A stretch of 7,659 nucleotides of DNA, taken from Chloroflexota bacterium (GTDB lineage: Bacteria; Chloroflexota; Anaerolineae; Promineifilales; Promineifilaceae). The translations under genes and the position numbers were made by a program. Below, one piece after another: positions 1 to 6,572 of this stretch. The DNA lies in NCBI GenBank assembly GCA_020353135.1, contig CP070688.1, positions 448,137-455,795 on the forward strand, given 5' to 3'. The number at the start of each line of letters is the position of its first letter. The first letter of the stretch is position 1. The notes under the pieces were generated by a model. That model was not told the origin of the DNA, ran no database searches, and was given only the letters and a program-made list of their open reading frames with translations.

Positions 1-1
1 A

Positions 2-2497
2 CCACAGTTCACGCAGATCTTGCACGGTCTCAGCAGCCTGCCTAATCAAATGACAATCGGCGCCACCTGGCAGCCCGAGCAGAGTCGACGCGTCGGCCAA
101 ATTGCCGGCCGCGAGCTCTCGTCAATGGGCATTAACATGCTCCTTGGTCCTTCTCTTGACGTACTGGAGGCGCCCCAGCCTTTTAACGCCAGCGATCTAG
201 GGACGAGGAGTTTTGGCGGTGATCCTTTCTGGGTTGGTTTAATGGGCCAGGCCTACACTGCGGGCGTCCACGAAGGCGCCAACGGCCGAACGGCTGTAAT
301 TGCCAAGCACTTCCCAGGCTATGGAAGCAGCGACCGGCCGATTAATGAAGAAGTTGGAACTGTACGCAAGTCGCTTGAACAACTCAAACAGATAGAGTTG
401 GCGCCGTTTTTCGCGGTCACCGGACAGGCGCCCGACGATCTTTCAGTGGTCGACGGGCTAATGTCGGCCCATGTCAGGTATCAGGGTTTCCAAGGCAATA
501 TCCGGGCGACGACCGCCCCGGTCAGTTTTGATCCCCAAGCCCTCACGACGCTGATGGAGCTGCCGGAGTTCGCTGACTGGAGAGCCGGATCGGGCTTGAT
601 CGTCTCCGATCAATTAGGCGTGCGGGCTGTGCAACGCTTCTATGACGGTACCGGGCAAGAGTTCCCGCACCGATTGGTCGCCAAGGATGCTCTGCTAGCC
701 GGGAACGATCTTCTGTACCTATCGGAGTTTGCGCTAGAAGATGCAGGCGAACAAGCGCACCTTGATAACATCAGGGATACGGAGGCCTGGTTCCAAGAGA
801 AGTACGAGACGGACCAGTCCTTCCAGCAACGGATTGACGAGGCAGCCCTGCGCGTACTCGAGCTCAAGCTGCGCCTATACGACGGAGACTTCACAACAGA
901 GTCGGCGCTAGTCGATATTGAAGAATTGAACGCGATCGCGGGGCAAGGAGAGGCGGACACATTCGACTTGGCCCAGCGGGCGATCACGTTGATAGCCCCA
1001 TCCGCATCGGAGGTCGATGAGCAATTGCCTCCCTCAATCGACGAGAACATCGTCGTTTTCACAGACATGCGCCAATCAAAACAGTGCAGTACTTGCCCAG
1101 ATGAGCCATGGATAGCTCAAGGCGCGGTCGAACAGCGCATGATCGCGCTATACGGTCCCGAAGCAAGCGCGCAGGTGCGGCCCCAGCAGTTCAGAAGTTT
1201 CACTTACAGCGATCTGACTGAAGCGTTAGTGACCGGGCCGGGCTTGCTGCCAACGCCTGACCCATCTCTCACGGCGACTCTCGCGGCCGGCGCGTCCACA
1301 CCTGAGAGCGATTCCACTTTGCCTCTGGCGGCAACGCCAGCGCCTACCACGGCCGAATTGGTGAACTCAGCACTTGACGAAGCTGCGTGGGTGATATTCG
1401 CGCAATTGGCGCCCGATGGCAGCACCGACGCCTCTAACGCACTGCGCTTGTTTCTAGCTCAGCGGCCAGACATAGTTCGCAACGCACATATCGTCGTACT
1501 TGCTTTCAACGCGCCCTACTATCTAGACACGACGGAAATCAGCAAGCTCGCTGCCTACTTTGGCGTTTACAGCAAGGTGGATGCTTTCGTCGACGCGTCG
1601 GTACGAGCGCTGTTTAAGGAATCACCTCTAGCCGGTCGTTCGCCCGTCAACATAGAGGGTGTACGATATGATCTTTTTGAGGTAACCAAGCCGGATCCCG
1701 CGCAGGTCATAGAACTGTTTATCGTCGATCAGGGCACTCTCAAGTCGCCACCAGGAGAGGCCCCGCTCGAGGTAATACCTGGGGCTACCCTGCGTCTACA
1801 GACGGGCGTCATCGTCGATCACAATGGCAATCCCGTACCTGATGGAACTCCGGTTCAATTCATTCAGCAAGATCGTCTTCAGGGCTTTGTAAATGTGATT
1901 GGCGAGCAGCCGACCATCGGCGGCGTCGCCAATCTAGATTATCTACTCGAAGCCCGGGCCGGGAATTTCCGCATCACTGCAGCGGCCGGCGCTGCCCAAG
2001 GGTCCCAGGAAGTTGATATCGTCATTGGCGAAAATGCGATTGTGAGTGTGAGCACGCCTACTCCTGGGCCAACGCACACCGCTACGGCAACCCTCACGCC
2101 CACCCCTTCGTCCACGCCGACGCCCGTGCCTTCGCCAACGCCAACTTGGACTCCCGAGCCAACAGCCACTCCAGTCCCAGTACCACCTCCGCCAGAACCG
2201 ACAGTTACTATGATTGTCGACGAGTTTCAGCTACTGCTTGGATTTGGTCTGGGCCTCGTTGCCACCGGGGGGGCTGGCTATGTCCTAAGTCGCAACGAAC
2301 GATATAGCACGCCAGGTATTGTGCGATGCATGTTGTGGGGACTGATGGGGGCTTTAGTCGCCTATAACTACTTCGCTCTTGGGTTACCAGGAACCACATA
2401 CTTGGAGCCACTGGGAGCCTGGGCCGGCCTGCTGACGACCTTGTTCGGCGGAGCTATCGGCTTGCTTCTTTACCACAGGTGGTCCCGGAACCGCTGA
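2..2497 (+). CDS. GH3-family membrane-anchored protein (NagZ-like catalytic domain), 5' partial
   Basis: The reading frame is open from base 2, so the N-terminus lies outside the window; an in-frame TTG at 20 is used for numbering only, since family homology starts before it. Residues 1-290 match the GH3 (beta-N-acetylglucosaminidase/NagZ-like) barrel: LGTRSFGGDP at 60-69, KHFPG at 96-100, LMSAHV at 147-152 and GLIVSDQLG at 192-200, with D197 the expected nucleophile. The loop after KHFPG reads YGSSDRPINEEV and lacks the usual DSH acid/base dyad, so activity on GlcNAc is uncertain. Residues about 343-545 resemble a GH3 C-terminal alpha/beta domain, with a CxxC at 356-359 and a Pro/Thr/Ala-rich insert at about 409-446. 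Residues about 580-670 form an Ig-like (Big_1-like) domain with GNPVPDGTPVQF. A Pro/Thr stalk (678-728) and three hydrophobic helices (about 735-756, 767-788, 796-817) follow; basic residues place the C-terminus in the cytoplasm and the enzyme domain outside. Likely role: cell-wall or glycan hydrolase, or a non-catalytic derivative. The fold is clear; the reaction is inferred. Confidence 0.85.
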   Translation, partial: PQFTQILHGLSSLPNQMTIGATWQPEQSRRVGQIAGRELSSMGINMLLGPSLDVLEAPQPFNASDLGTRSFGGDPFWVGLMGQAYTAGVHEGANGRTAVIAKHFPGYGSSDRPINEEVGTVRKSLEQLKQIELAPFFAVTGQAPDDLSVVDGLMSAHVRYQGFQGNIRATTAPVSFDPQALTTLMELPEFADWRAGSGLIVSDQLGVRAVQRFYDGTGQEFPHRLVAKDALLAGNDLLYLSEFALEDAGEQAHLDNIRDTEAWFQEKYETDQSFQQRIDEAALRVLELKLRLYDGDFTTESALVDIEELNAIAGQGEADTFDLAQRAITLIAPSASEVDEQLPPSIDENIVVFTDMRQSKQCSTCPDEPWIAQGAVEQRMIALYGPEASAQVRPQQFRSFTYSDLTEALVTGPGLLPTPDPSLTATLAAGASTPESDSTLPLAATPAPTTAELVNSALDEAAWVIFAQLAPDGSTDASNALRLFLAQRPDIVRNAHIVVLAFNAPYYLDTTEISKLAAYFGVYSKVDAFVDASVRALFKESPLAGRSPVNIEGVRYDLFEVTKPDPAQVIELFIVDQGTLKSPPGEAPLEVIPGATLRLQTGVIVDHNGNPVPDGTPVQFIQQDRLQGFVNVIGEQPTIGGVANLDYLLEARAGNFRITAAAGAAQGSQEVDIVIGENAIVSVSTPTPGPTHTATATLTPTPSSTPTPVPSPTPTWTPEPTATPVPVPPPPEPTVTMIVDEFQLLLGFGLGLVATGGAGYVLSRNERYSTPGIVRCMLWGLMGALVAYNYFALGLPGTTYLEPLGAWAGLLTTLFGGAIGLLLYHRWSRNR
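1244..1357 (+). repeat. Pro/Thr/Ala-rich low-complexity insert inside the GH3 C-terminal domain
   Basis: This encodes residues about 409-446 of the GH3-like protein, rich in Pro, Thr, Ala and Ser. It separates the FRSFTYSDL segment from the WVIFAQLAP strand of the same alpha/beta domain. It is probably a disordered exposed loop. The reading frame is continuous through it, so it is not an insertion element. Confidence 0.6.
2051..2203 (+). repeat. Pro/Thr-rich stalk (TPTP-type low-complexity repeat)
   Basis: This encodes residues about 678-728 of the GH3-like protein, with imperfect TPTP, SPTPT and TPEPTATP units. At DNA level it is a degenerate ACNCCN-type repeat. It links the extracellular Ig-like domain to the first membrane helix and probably acts as a wall-spanning spacer. 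Stalks like this are frequent in Chloroflexota surface proteins. Confidence 0.8.
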
Positions 2498-2506
2498 TGA
2501 AATAGC

Positions 2507-3415
2507 CTAATTACTCCGGTTTATTTCAATATCATCCCAGGACCGTGGGTCCTCTAGCGGCTCCAGATGGGTAAAGACCGAAATCGGAGATAACAACTCT
2601 CGCACGTCGCGGTCGATTTCCTCGAGCAGACTGTGGCCATCCTGCACTGACCATGCTCCAGGGACCTGTACATGCACCGACATGAAACGTTGCGCCCCGG
2701 CCAGGCGCGTCCTAAGAGCATGATAACGAACACCGTCGACGGCATACCGATCCAACACGTCGACTATTTGCTGCAGTTCCTCGGCCGGTAAGGCTTTGTC
2801 CATTAAACCAGATGCCGACTCTTGAACGAGCCGGAATCCGGCTATCAATATCTGCCCGGCAACCACTAGGGCGATCAGCGGGTCGAGGATCTGCCAGCCG
2901 GTCAGGGCGACGGCCACGATCCCAAGTAGAACTCCTCCAGTCGTCCAGACGTCGGTCATCAAGTGTTTGGCATCCGCTTCCAGGGTGATCGACCGATATA
3001 GACGTCCCGCGCGCTGCAATATGCGAGCCACGACCAGATTCAAAAGAGCGGCGACGATGGATACCACCAGCCCAAGTCCTAGCTGTTCGAGTGGCTCAGG
3101 ATTGAGGAGACGGCTGACAGCTGCCAGAGCAATCGTGATCGCGGCCAGGAAGATAAGAGTACCCTCTGCGCCGCTTGCGAAGTATTCCGCCTTGCTGTGT
3201 CCGTAAGTGTGCTCCTCGTCAGGCGGCTGAGCCGCGATACCCAGCACTATCAGGGCGAACACGGCCGCGATCAGGTTTACACCAGATTCAAGCGCATCGG
3301 CCAGAAGCCCGACGGATCCGGTAATGATGAATGCGCCGGCCTTAAGTGAAATAGTCAGGAGTGCGGCGGTGATCGAAAGCCAGGCGTATCGCTTCAGGTG
3401 ACCGCGATCAGTCAT
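2507..3415 (-). CDS. Cation diffusion facilitator (CDF) family transporter, YiiP-like
   Basis: This 302-residue inner-membrane protein probably exports divalent metal ions (Zn, Fe, Mn or similar) by proton antiport. Hydrophobic helices fill residues about 11-205 and a cytoplasmic domain follows. Numbering tracks E. coli YiiP as I recall it, with an offset of two in the membrane part. TM5 keeps H151 and D155 (HLMTD). The loop after TM2 keeps D66, H69 and H73 (site B). The cytoplasmic domain keeps H232, H248, H261 and H283, with E285 in place of Asp (site C). In TM2 the expected site-A pair is E43 and N47 (ADALESGVN), not Asp/Asp or His/Asp, so metal preference cannot be read off. The length is normal for the family. 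The ATG at 3415 overlaps the stop of the upstream dehydrogenase gene as ATGA, with a weak GAGAAG just before it, so translational coupling is likely. Family assignment is firm; the ion is unknown. Confidence 0.93.
   Translation of the reverse strand: MTDRGHLKRYAWLSITAALLTISLKAGAFIITGSVGLLADALESGVNLIAAVFALIVLGIAAQPPDEEHTYGHSKAEYFASGAEGTLIFLAAITIALAAVSRLLNPEPLEQLGLGLVVSIVAALLNLVVARILQRAGRLYRSITLEADAKHLMTDVWTTGGVLLGIVAVALTGWQILDPLIALVVAGQILIAGFRLVQESASGLMDKALPAEELQQIVDVLDRYAVDGVRYHALRTRLAGAQRFMSVHVQVPGAWSVQDGHSLLEEIDRDVRELLSPISVFTHLEPLEDPRSWDDIEINRSN
2539..2553. other. Small perfect hairpin (AGGACC-GTG-GGTCCT) at a convergent gene end
   Basis: A 6-base-pair stem with a 3-base loop lies 41 bases after the stop codon of the GH3-like gene, inside the last codons of the opposing CDF transporter gene. 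No T-run follows on either strand, so it is not a classical intrinsic terminator. It could help end or protect the GH3-like transcript, since only 9 bases separate the two stop codons, but a chance hairpin in coding DNA is also plausible. Confidence 0.25.
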
Positions 3416-4428
3416 CGCTTCTCGTAACGGCGGATGATATTTGGAATCAGGTAGTCTTTAAACGCCCGTTCCATATCGTAGACTGGCTGCCAGCCCCAGT
3501 CCGTTCGCGCAGCACTGTCGTCCAAGTCGGCCGGCCAGCTATCGACAATGCCCTGCCGCTTAGGATCTTGTTCAAAATCGATTCTGGCCCCCGGAAATGA
3601 TTTCAATACCAGAGCTCGGATTTCACTCGCCGTTGGGCTGAAACTTGTGACATTGTAAACACGCCTCCGCAGACCAGATGCCGCACTGGTCGATAATCTG
3701 AGCAATGCGGTCACCGCATCAGGCATGGCCATGAACGGGATCCGCGTATCCTCTCTGACAAAGCAACTGTAAGATTCGCCTTGGGCAGCGGCGTGCAACA
3801 TCTCCGACGCGTAGTCGCTCGTCCCGCCGCTAGGAACTGTGAACGCGCTAATTAAACCTGGAAAGCGCACTGATCTGAAGTCGACCATTGTCGGCCTTTT
3901 TGCGGCCAGTTGCTGGTAGTGCCTGCTGAAGTAAGTGCCCATCATTTCGCAATATAGCTTATTGCAACCGTACATAGTGGTTGGGCTGTTCCACTCCCAT
4001 TCTCGAACTTTGTCGTCGCGCCTCTTGGTCTTGAGATCAGGTAGGCCATAGGCGGCTATAGAACTAGGGAAAATGAAGCGCACCGGCCGATCCAGCCTTT
4101 CAGATTGCTCGGCCGCAAGCTGCAGCAGTTTCATCGTGCCTTCAACATTCACCCGATGCGCTGCCTCTGGTGTGTACTCTGCCCGGGTAGACAACAGAGC
4201 TGCCAGGTGATAGATAACGTCGATTTCGTACTCACTGACCAGCCTGGACAACAAACGACCATCAAGGATGTCTCCCGTCATGTGCGTCGCCAGGCTAGCT
4301 ATATGCTCGGGAAGTGGGTCAAGATCAAGTGTGAGCAGCCTGTTGTTTTTGCCCTTTGCGAGACCGTGTACAAGCGCTTGCCCAATCTCTCCCACTGCAC
4401 CGGTTATGAGGATGACTCGTTTACGCAT
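3412..4428 (-). CDS. SDR-type NAD-dependent L-threonine 3-dehydrogenase (epimerase-like fold)
   Basis: This 338-residue cytoplasmic enzyme is predicted to oxidise L-threonine to 2-amino-3-oxobutanoate with NAD+. The product is normally cleaved to glycine and acetyl-CoA by glycine C-acetyltransferase, which is not in this window. The N-terminal Rossmann motif is TGAVGEIG (9-16). The catalytic region has PSSIAAYG (121-128) and Y153-xxx-K157 (MYGCNK). The subfamily is set by [12 protein letters not shown] (183-194), GGTSDYA (201-207), the MPDA motif (235-238) and [12 protein letters not shown] with DWGW (296-313), matching the short-chain threonine dehydrogenases rather than sugar epimerases. 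I chose the ATG at 4428 because AGGA lies nine bases upstream and the protein then begins [10 protein letters not shown]. The frame stays open to 4515, but the extra 29 residues look non-coding. An alternative ATG at 4437 abuts the AGGA too closely. The stop overlaps the CDF start. The segment [15 protein letters not shown] (132-146) looks longer and more charged than usual. Confidence 0.87.
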   Translation of the reverse strand: MRKRVILITGAVGEIGQALVHGLAKGKNNRLLTLDLDPLPEHIASLATHMTGDILDGRLLSRLVSEYEIDVIYHLAALLSTRAEYTPEAAHRVNVEGTMKLLQLAAEQSERLDRPVRFIFPSSIAAYGLPDLKTKRRDDKVREWEWNSPTTMYGCNKLYCEMMGTYFSRHYQQLAAKRPTMVDFRSVRFPGLISAFTVPSGGTSDYASEMLHAAAQGESYSCFVREDTRIPFMAMPDAVTALLRLSTSAASGLRRRVYNVTSFSPTASEIRALVLKSFPGARIDFEQDPKRQGIVDSWPADLDDSAARTDWGWQPVYDMERAFKDYLIPNIIRRYEKR

Positions 4429-4437
4429 TCTACCCAT

Positions 4438-4441
4438 TCCT
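4438..4441 (-). promoter_or_regulatory. Ribosome binding site (AGGA) deciding the dehydrogenase start
   Basis: On the minus strand AGGA lies nine bases before the ATG at 4428 and directly against the ATG at 4437. The spacing supports 4428 as the start, which also puts the Rossmann strand at the protein N-terminus as usual for the family. Confidence 0.55.
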
Positions 4442-4478
4442 GGCCTATTACATATCGACAGAATCGCGCCGCTGCTTT

Positions 4479-4550
4479 GTTGCCCTCGAGGAAACGGCTT
4501 ACCGCGATCCACCACTGCCAGATTCTACGATGCAGAACCGTTTCGGCAAC
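4479..4550. repeat. Interrupted inverted repeat (6+7 bp arms, CTCGAG bulge)
   Basis: The left arm is GTTGCC (4479-4484), then CTCGAG (4485-4490), then GAAACGG (4491-4497). The right arm is the uninterrupted CCGTTTCGGCAAC (4538-4550). All 13 bases of the right arm pair with the left arm if the 6-base CTCGAG is looped out; CCTCGAGG at 4484-4491 is itself an 8-base palindrome. The central loop is 40 bases. The right arm ends 22 bases before the plus-strand start codon. It could be a pair of operator half-sites or an RNA leader structure; the function is not known. Confidence 0.5.
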
Positions 4551-4572
4551 TTTATGGTACACTCCGGTCGTC

Positions 4573-5901
4573 ATGTCGCAGCGCAAGATCCTCGTATTCT
4601 GGCTCCCTTTGTTCGCAAGTTGGCTACTGATGACGATGGAGGGCCCGTTTGTCAGCGCGATAATCAATCGGCTGCCGGACGAAGTGATCATGCTGGCTGC
4701 CATGGGAATTGTCACCAGCCTCTCAGTTACCATTGAAAGCCCAATCATCAACCTATTAGCTACATCCACCGCCTTGACCCGCGATCGCCCAGCCTATCTT
4801 CTTCTGCGAAAGTTTACGTTCCACTGGATGATCTTTCTGACTGCGATCACTGTCCTCTTAGCATTCACTCCACTATTCGACCTGGTCATTGTCCAGTTGA
4901 TGAACGTCCCGCCGGAAGTGGCGGCTTGGGTCCGCCCCGGTCTACGGATCATGACCTTCTGGAGCGCAGCAATCGCCTGGCGTCGATTTCTCCAGGGTAT
5001 CATGATCCGCTTTAACCAGACTCGCAAGGTGGCCTGGGGAACGGTAATCCGCCTAGTCGCTTCCGGCGGAACAGCACTTCTTCTAGCAACGATGACGGAA
5101 TGGGCGGGCGTCATCATTGGCGCTTCGTCGCTAATGGCTGGCGTAATTGCCGAGGCGGCATACGCAACTTTTGCTGTTCAGCCGGTACTGGACCACGATT
5201 TGGGGCCGAGCAGTCCGCTTGTGGCTGAGGCGCCCCTGACCTACAAGGCACTGTTCTGGTTCCATCTACCCCTGGCCACCACGTCACTGCTAACACTTCT
5301 GGTCCAACCGCTCGTCGCATTCAGCCTGGCTCGGTCGCCTAATCCAACGCTCTCGCTCGCCGCGTGGCCAGTCGTTTTCCAGTTCATGTTAATCGCCCGA
5401 GCGGCAGCATTCGCTTTGCCTGAAGTGATCATCGCTCTGACGGAGGGCGAACCAACTTTCAGACCCCTGCGGCGATTCAGCCTGACACTCACGGCTGCTT
5501 CGACCCTGTTCATGGTGGTCTTCATTGTGACGCCGCTTCTTGGATTATATCTTTTTGTCGTGCAGGATTTGACCGCACCGGTTGCTGCTATGGCCCGCGA
5601 AGGCCTGGTGATATTCTTAGCTCTGCCAGGATTGACAACCTTGATCTCCTGGATCCGGGGTCTGCTGATCGACGCTCGCGCTACCGGAGTTGTCAATGGC
5701 GGAATGGCCATTAATCTTGTCGTGACCGCCGCGTTGCTGTTCTTCGGAGTCGCTCAGGGTTGGCCGGGAATCAATTCGGCCGCGCTCGCGCTTAGCCTAG
5801 CGGCGGCAGCCGAGTTCCTATTCCTGTGGTGGCGGGTGAGTGGTGTATTGCGGTTTCGCTTCAGCATTCTCGATTTACACAGGAGTCCGGTGGCAAGCTA
5901 G
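4573..5901 (+). CDS. MATE/ANKH-like 12-helix membrane transporter
   Basis: This is a 442-residue integral membrane protein with about 12 hydrophobic segments, including residues 38-64, 84-107, 153-172, 228-250, 303-325 and 398-420. Features such as MEGPFVSAIINRLPD (22-36), TALTRDR (66-72) and RRFLQG (137-142) recall bacterial relatives of ANKH (progressive ankylosis) within the MOP/MATE exporter superfamily. This is a recollection of family pattern, not a search. The protein is a tandem duplication: residues 33-162 align without gaps to 254-383. That fits the two six-helix bundles of the MOP fold. The substrate is unknown; MATE proteins are cation-coupled exporters, and vertebrate ANKH is linked to release of pyrophosphate precursors or citrate. 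I start at the ATG at 4573, just before the first helix. The frame is open from 4105, but that part overlaps the dehydrogenase antisense and lacks membrane character. There is no clear Shine-Dalgarno. The hydrolase gene follows after 29 bases. Confidence 0.75.
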   Translation: MSQRKILVFWLPLFASWLLMTMEGPFVSAIINRLPDEVIMLAAMGIVTSLSVTIESPIINLLATSTALTRDRPAYLLLRKFTFHWMIFLTAITVLLAFTPLFDLVIVQLMNVPPEVAAWVRPGLRIMTFWSAAIAWRRFLQGIMIRFNQTRKVAWGTVIRLVASGGTALLLATMTEWAGVIIGASSLMAGVIAEAAYATFAVQPVLDHDLGPSSPLVAEAPLTYKALFWFHLPLATTSLLTLLVQPLVAFSLARSPNPTLSLAAWPVVFQFMLIARAAAFALPEVIIALTEGEPTFRPLRRFSLTLTAASTLFMVVFIVTPLLGLYLFVVQDLTAPVAAMAREGLVIFLALPGLTTLISWIRGLLIDARATGVVNGGMAINLVVTAALLFFGVAQGWPGINSAALALSLAAAAEFLFLWWRVSGVLRFRFSILDLHRSPVAS

Positions 5902-5930
5902 AGTGTTTCAGGATTGATAACCAGAAGAAA

Positions 5931-6572
5931 ATGGTTCAGATTCGACAATTAACGCTCGGTCCATTGCAGACGAACTGTTATATCGTCGGCTGTGAAGAGA
6001 CCCAGTTGGCAGCCGTCATCGATCCGGCTTGGGATGGCCAAGGCATCGTTGCCGCGGCGGAAGTCGTTGGCTGGGAAATCACGCATATACTGCTAACCCA
6101 CAGTCACTTCGATCATGTTGGCGGTCTGCAAGAAACAAAAGACGCCACCGGTGCACCAATTTATATCCATGGCGATGCGGTCGAGATGCTGGGCAACACA
6201 ACCATGTCGGCCGCATTCTTTGGTCTCCGGATGCCTGCGCCACCCGCACCCGACGAATATCTCGCCAACGGCCAGATCATCGAAATTGGCAAGCTGAAGC
6301 TACATACTCTACTTACACCAGGCCACGCACCCGGTCATGTTTGCTTTCACTTGCCCGAATATCGCGTGCTGTTTGACGGTGATGTTCTTTTCAAAGGGGG
6401 GATCGGCCGAACCGATCTACCGGGCGGCGACTATGAGAGCTTGATGAGGTCAATCGCCCGCGATCTGCTCCCGCTACCTGATGATACGCGAGTGTTCTCA
6501 GGGCACGGACACTCAACCACTATTGGAGAGGAGCGCCTCACCAACCCATTCTTGCAGGATCTTGGCCCGTGA
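5931..6572 (+). CDS. Metallo-beta-lactamase-fold hydrolase, short glyoxalase-II-like (YcbL type)
   Basis: This 213-residue cytoplasmic protein has a complete MBL metal site. H57, H59, D61 and H62 come from HSHFDH; H132 from TPGHAPGH; D151 from FDGDVLF; H192 from SGHGHSTT. The run GGIGRTDLPGGDY (156-168) and the end GEERLTNPFL are typical of the short YcbL-type glyoxalase II proteins. These hydrolyse S-lactoylglutathione-like thioesters, at least in vitro. The protein lacks the C-terminal helical glutathione-binding domain of full-length GloB (about 250 residues), so the true substrate may be another thiol ester. Persulfide dioxygenases (ETHE1) share part of the motif set but are less likely. 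I chose the ATG at 5931, 29 bases after the membrane-protein stop and preceded by a weak AGAAG. A GTG at 5826 in the same frame would overlap the upstream gene and add non-homologous sequence. Co-transcription with the upstream gene is likely. Confidence 0.88.
   Translation: MVQIRQLTLGPLQTNCYIVGCEETQLAAVIDPAWDGQGIVAAAEVVGWEITHILLTHSHFDHVGGLQETKDATGAPIYIHGDAVEMLGNTTMSAAFFGLRMPAPPAPDEYLANGQIIEIGKLKLHTLLTPGHAPGHVCFHLPEYRVLFDGDVLFKGGIGRTDLPGGDYESLMRSIARDLLPLPDDTRVFSGHGHSTTIGEERLTNPFLQDLGP

Larger units (their letters stand above)
4429..4572. promoter_or_regulatory. Divergent intergenic region between the dehydrogenase and MATE/ANKH-like genes
   Basis: These 144 bases separate two divergent gene pairs and must hold promoters for both. 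No strong -35/-10 pair is visible. On the minus strand TGTAAT (4452-4447) resembles a -10 box but lacks a good -35 and would leave a very short leader. On the plus strand TATGGT (4553-4558) is a weak -10 candidate that would give a nearly leaderless transcript, in keeping with the poor ribosome site before 4573. The main structure is an interrupted inverted repeat at 4479-4550. Open frames run through here on both strands, but their translations look like extensions of the flanking genes, not real protein. Confidence 0.45.

Noticed and set aside
640..1068. Minus-strand open frame of 142 residues inside the GH3-like gene
   Set aside because: It is Ser/Arg-rich with no recognisable domain and mirrors the codon pattern of the real gene on the other strand.
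84..1601. The 13-mer GTCGACGCGTCGG occurs at 84-96 and again at 1589-1601
   Set aside because: Both copies are in coding sequence, made of common GC-rich words and with no extension of the match, so a chance repeat is the simplest explanation.
2051..2203. Degenerate trinucleotide-like repeat that could suggest a CRISPR or satellite
   Set aside because: It is an in-frame Pro/Thr stalk with no regular spacer-repeat structure.
4429..4515. N-terminal extension of the threonine dehydrogenase from an ATG at 4515
   Set aside because: The added 29 residues precede a Rossmann strand that should be near the N-terminus, and the AGGA at 4438-4441 fits the start at 4428.
4105..4572. Long 5' extension of the MATE/ANKH-like frame (156 extra residues)
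   Set aside because: It runs antisense to the dehydrogenase gene and through the intergenic region. Its translation is Cys/His/Arg-rich with no membrane or domain character, and the family N-terminus fits the ATG at 4573.
5241..5711. Minus-strand open frame of 156 residues inside the membrane-protein gene
   Set aside because: It is a shadow frame: basic, low in motifs, and fully covered by a well-supported membrane protein on the plus strand.
6401..6417. GATCGG-CCGAA-CCGATC hairpin within the hydrolase gene
   Set aside because: It falls in the codons for the conserved GIGRTDL motif, so the protein constraint explains it, and no T-run follows.
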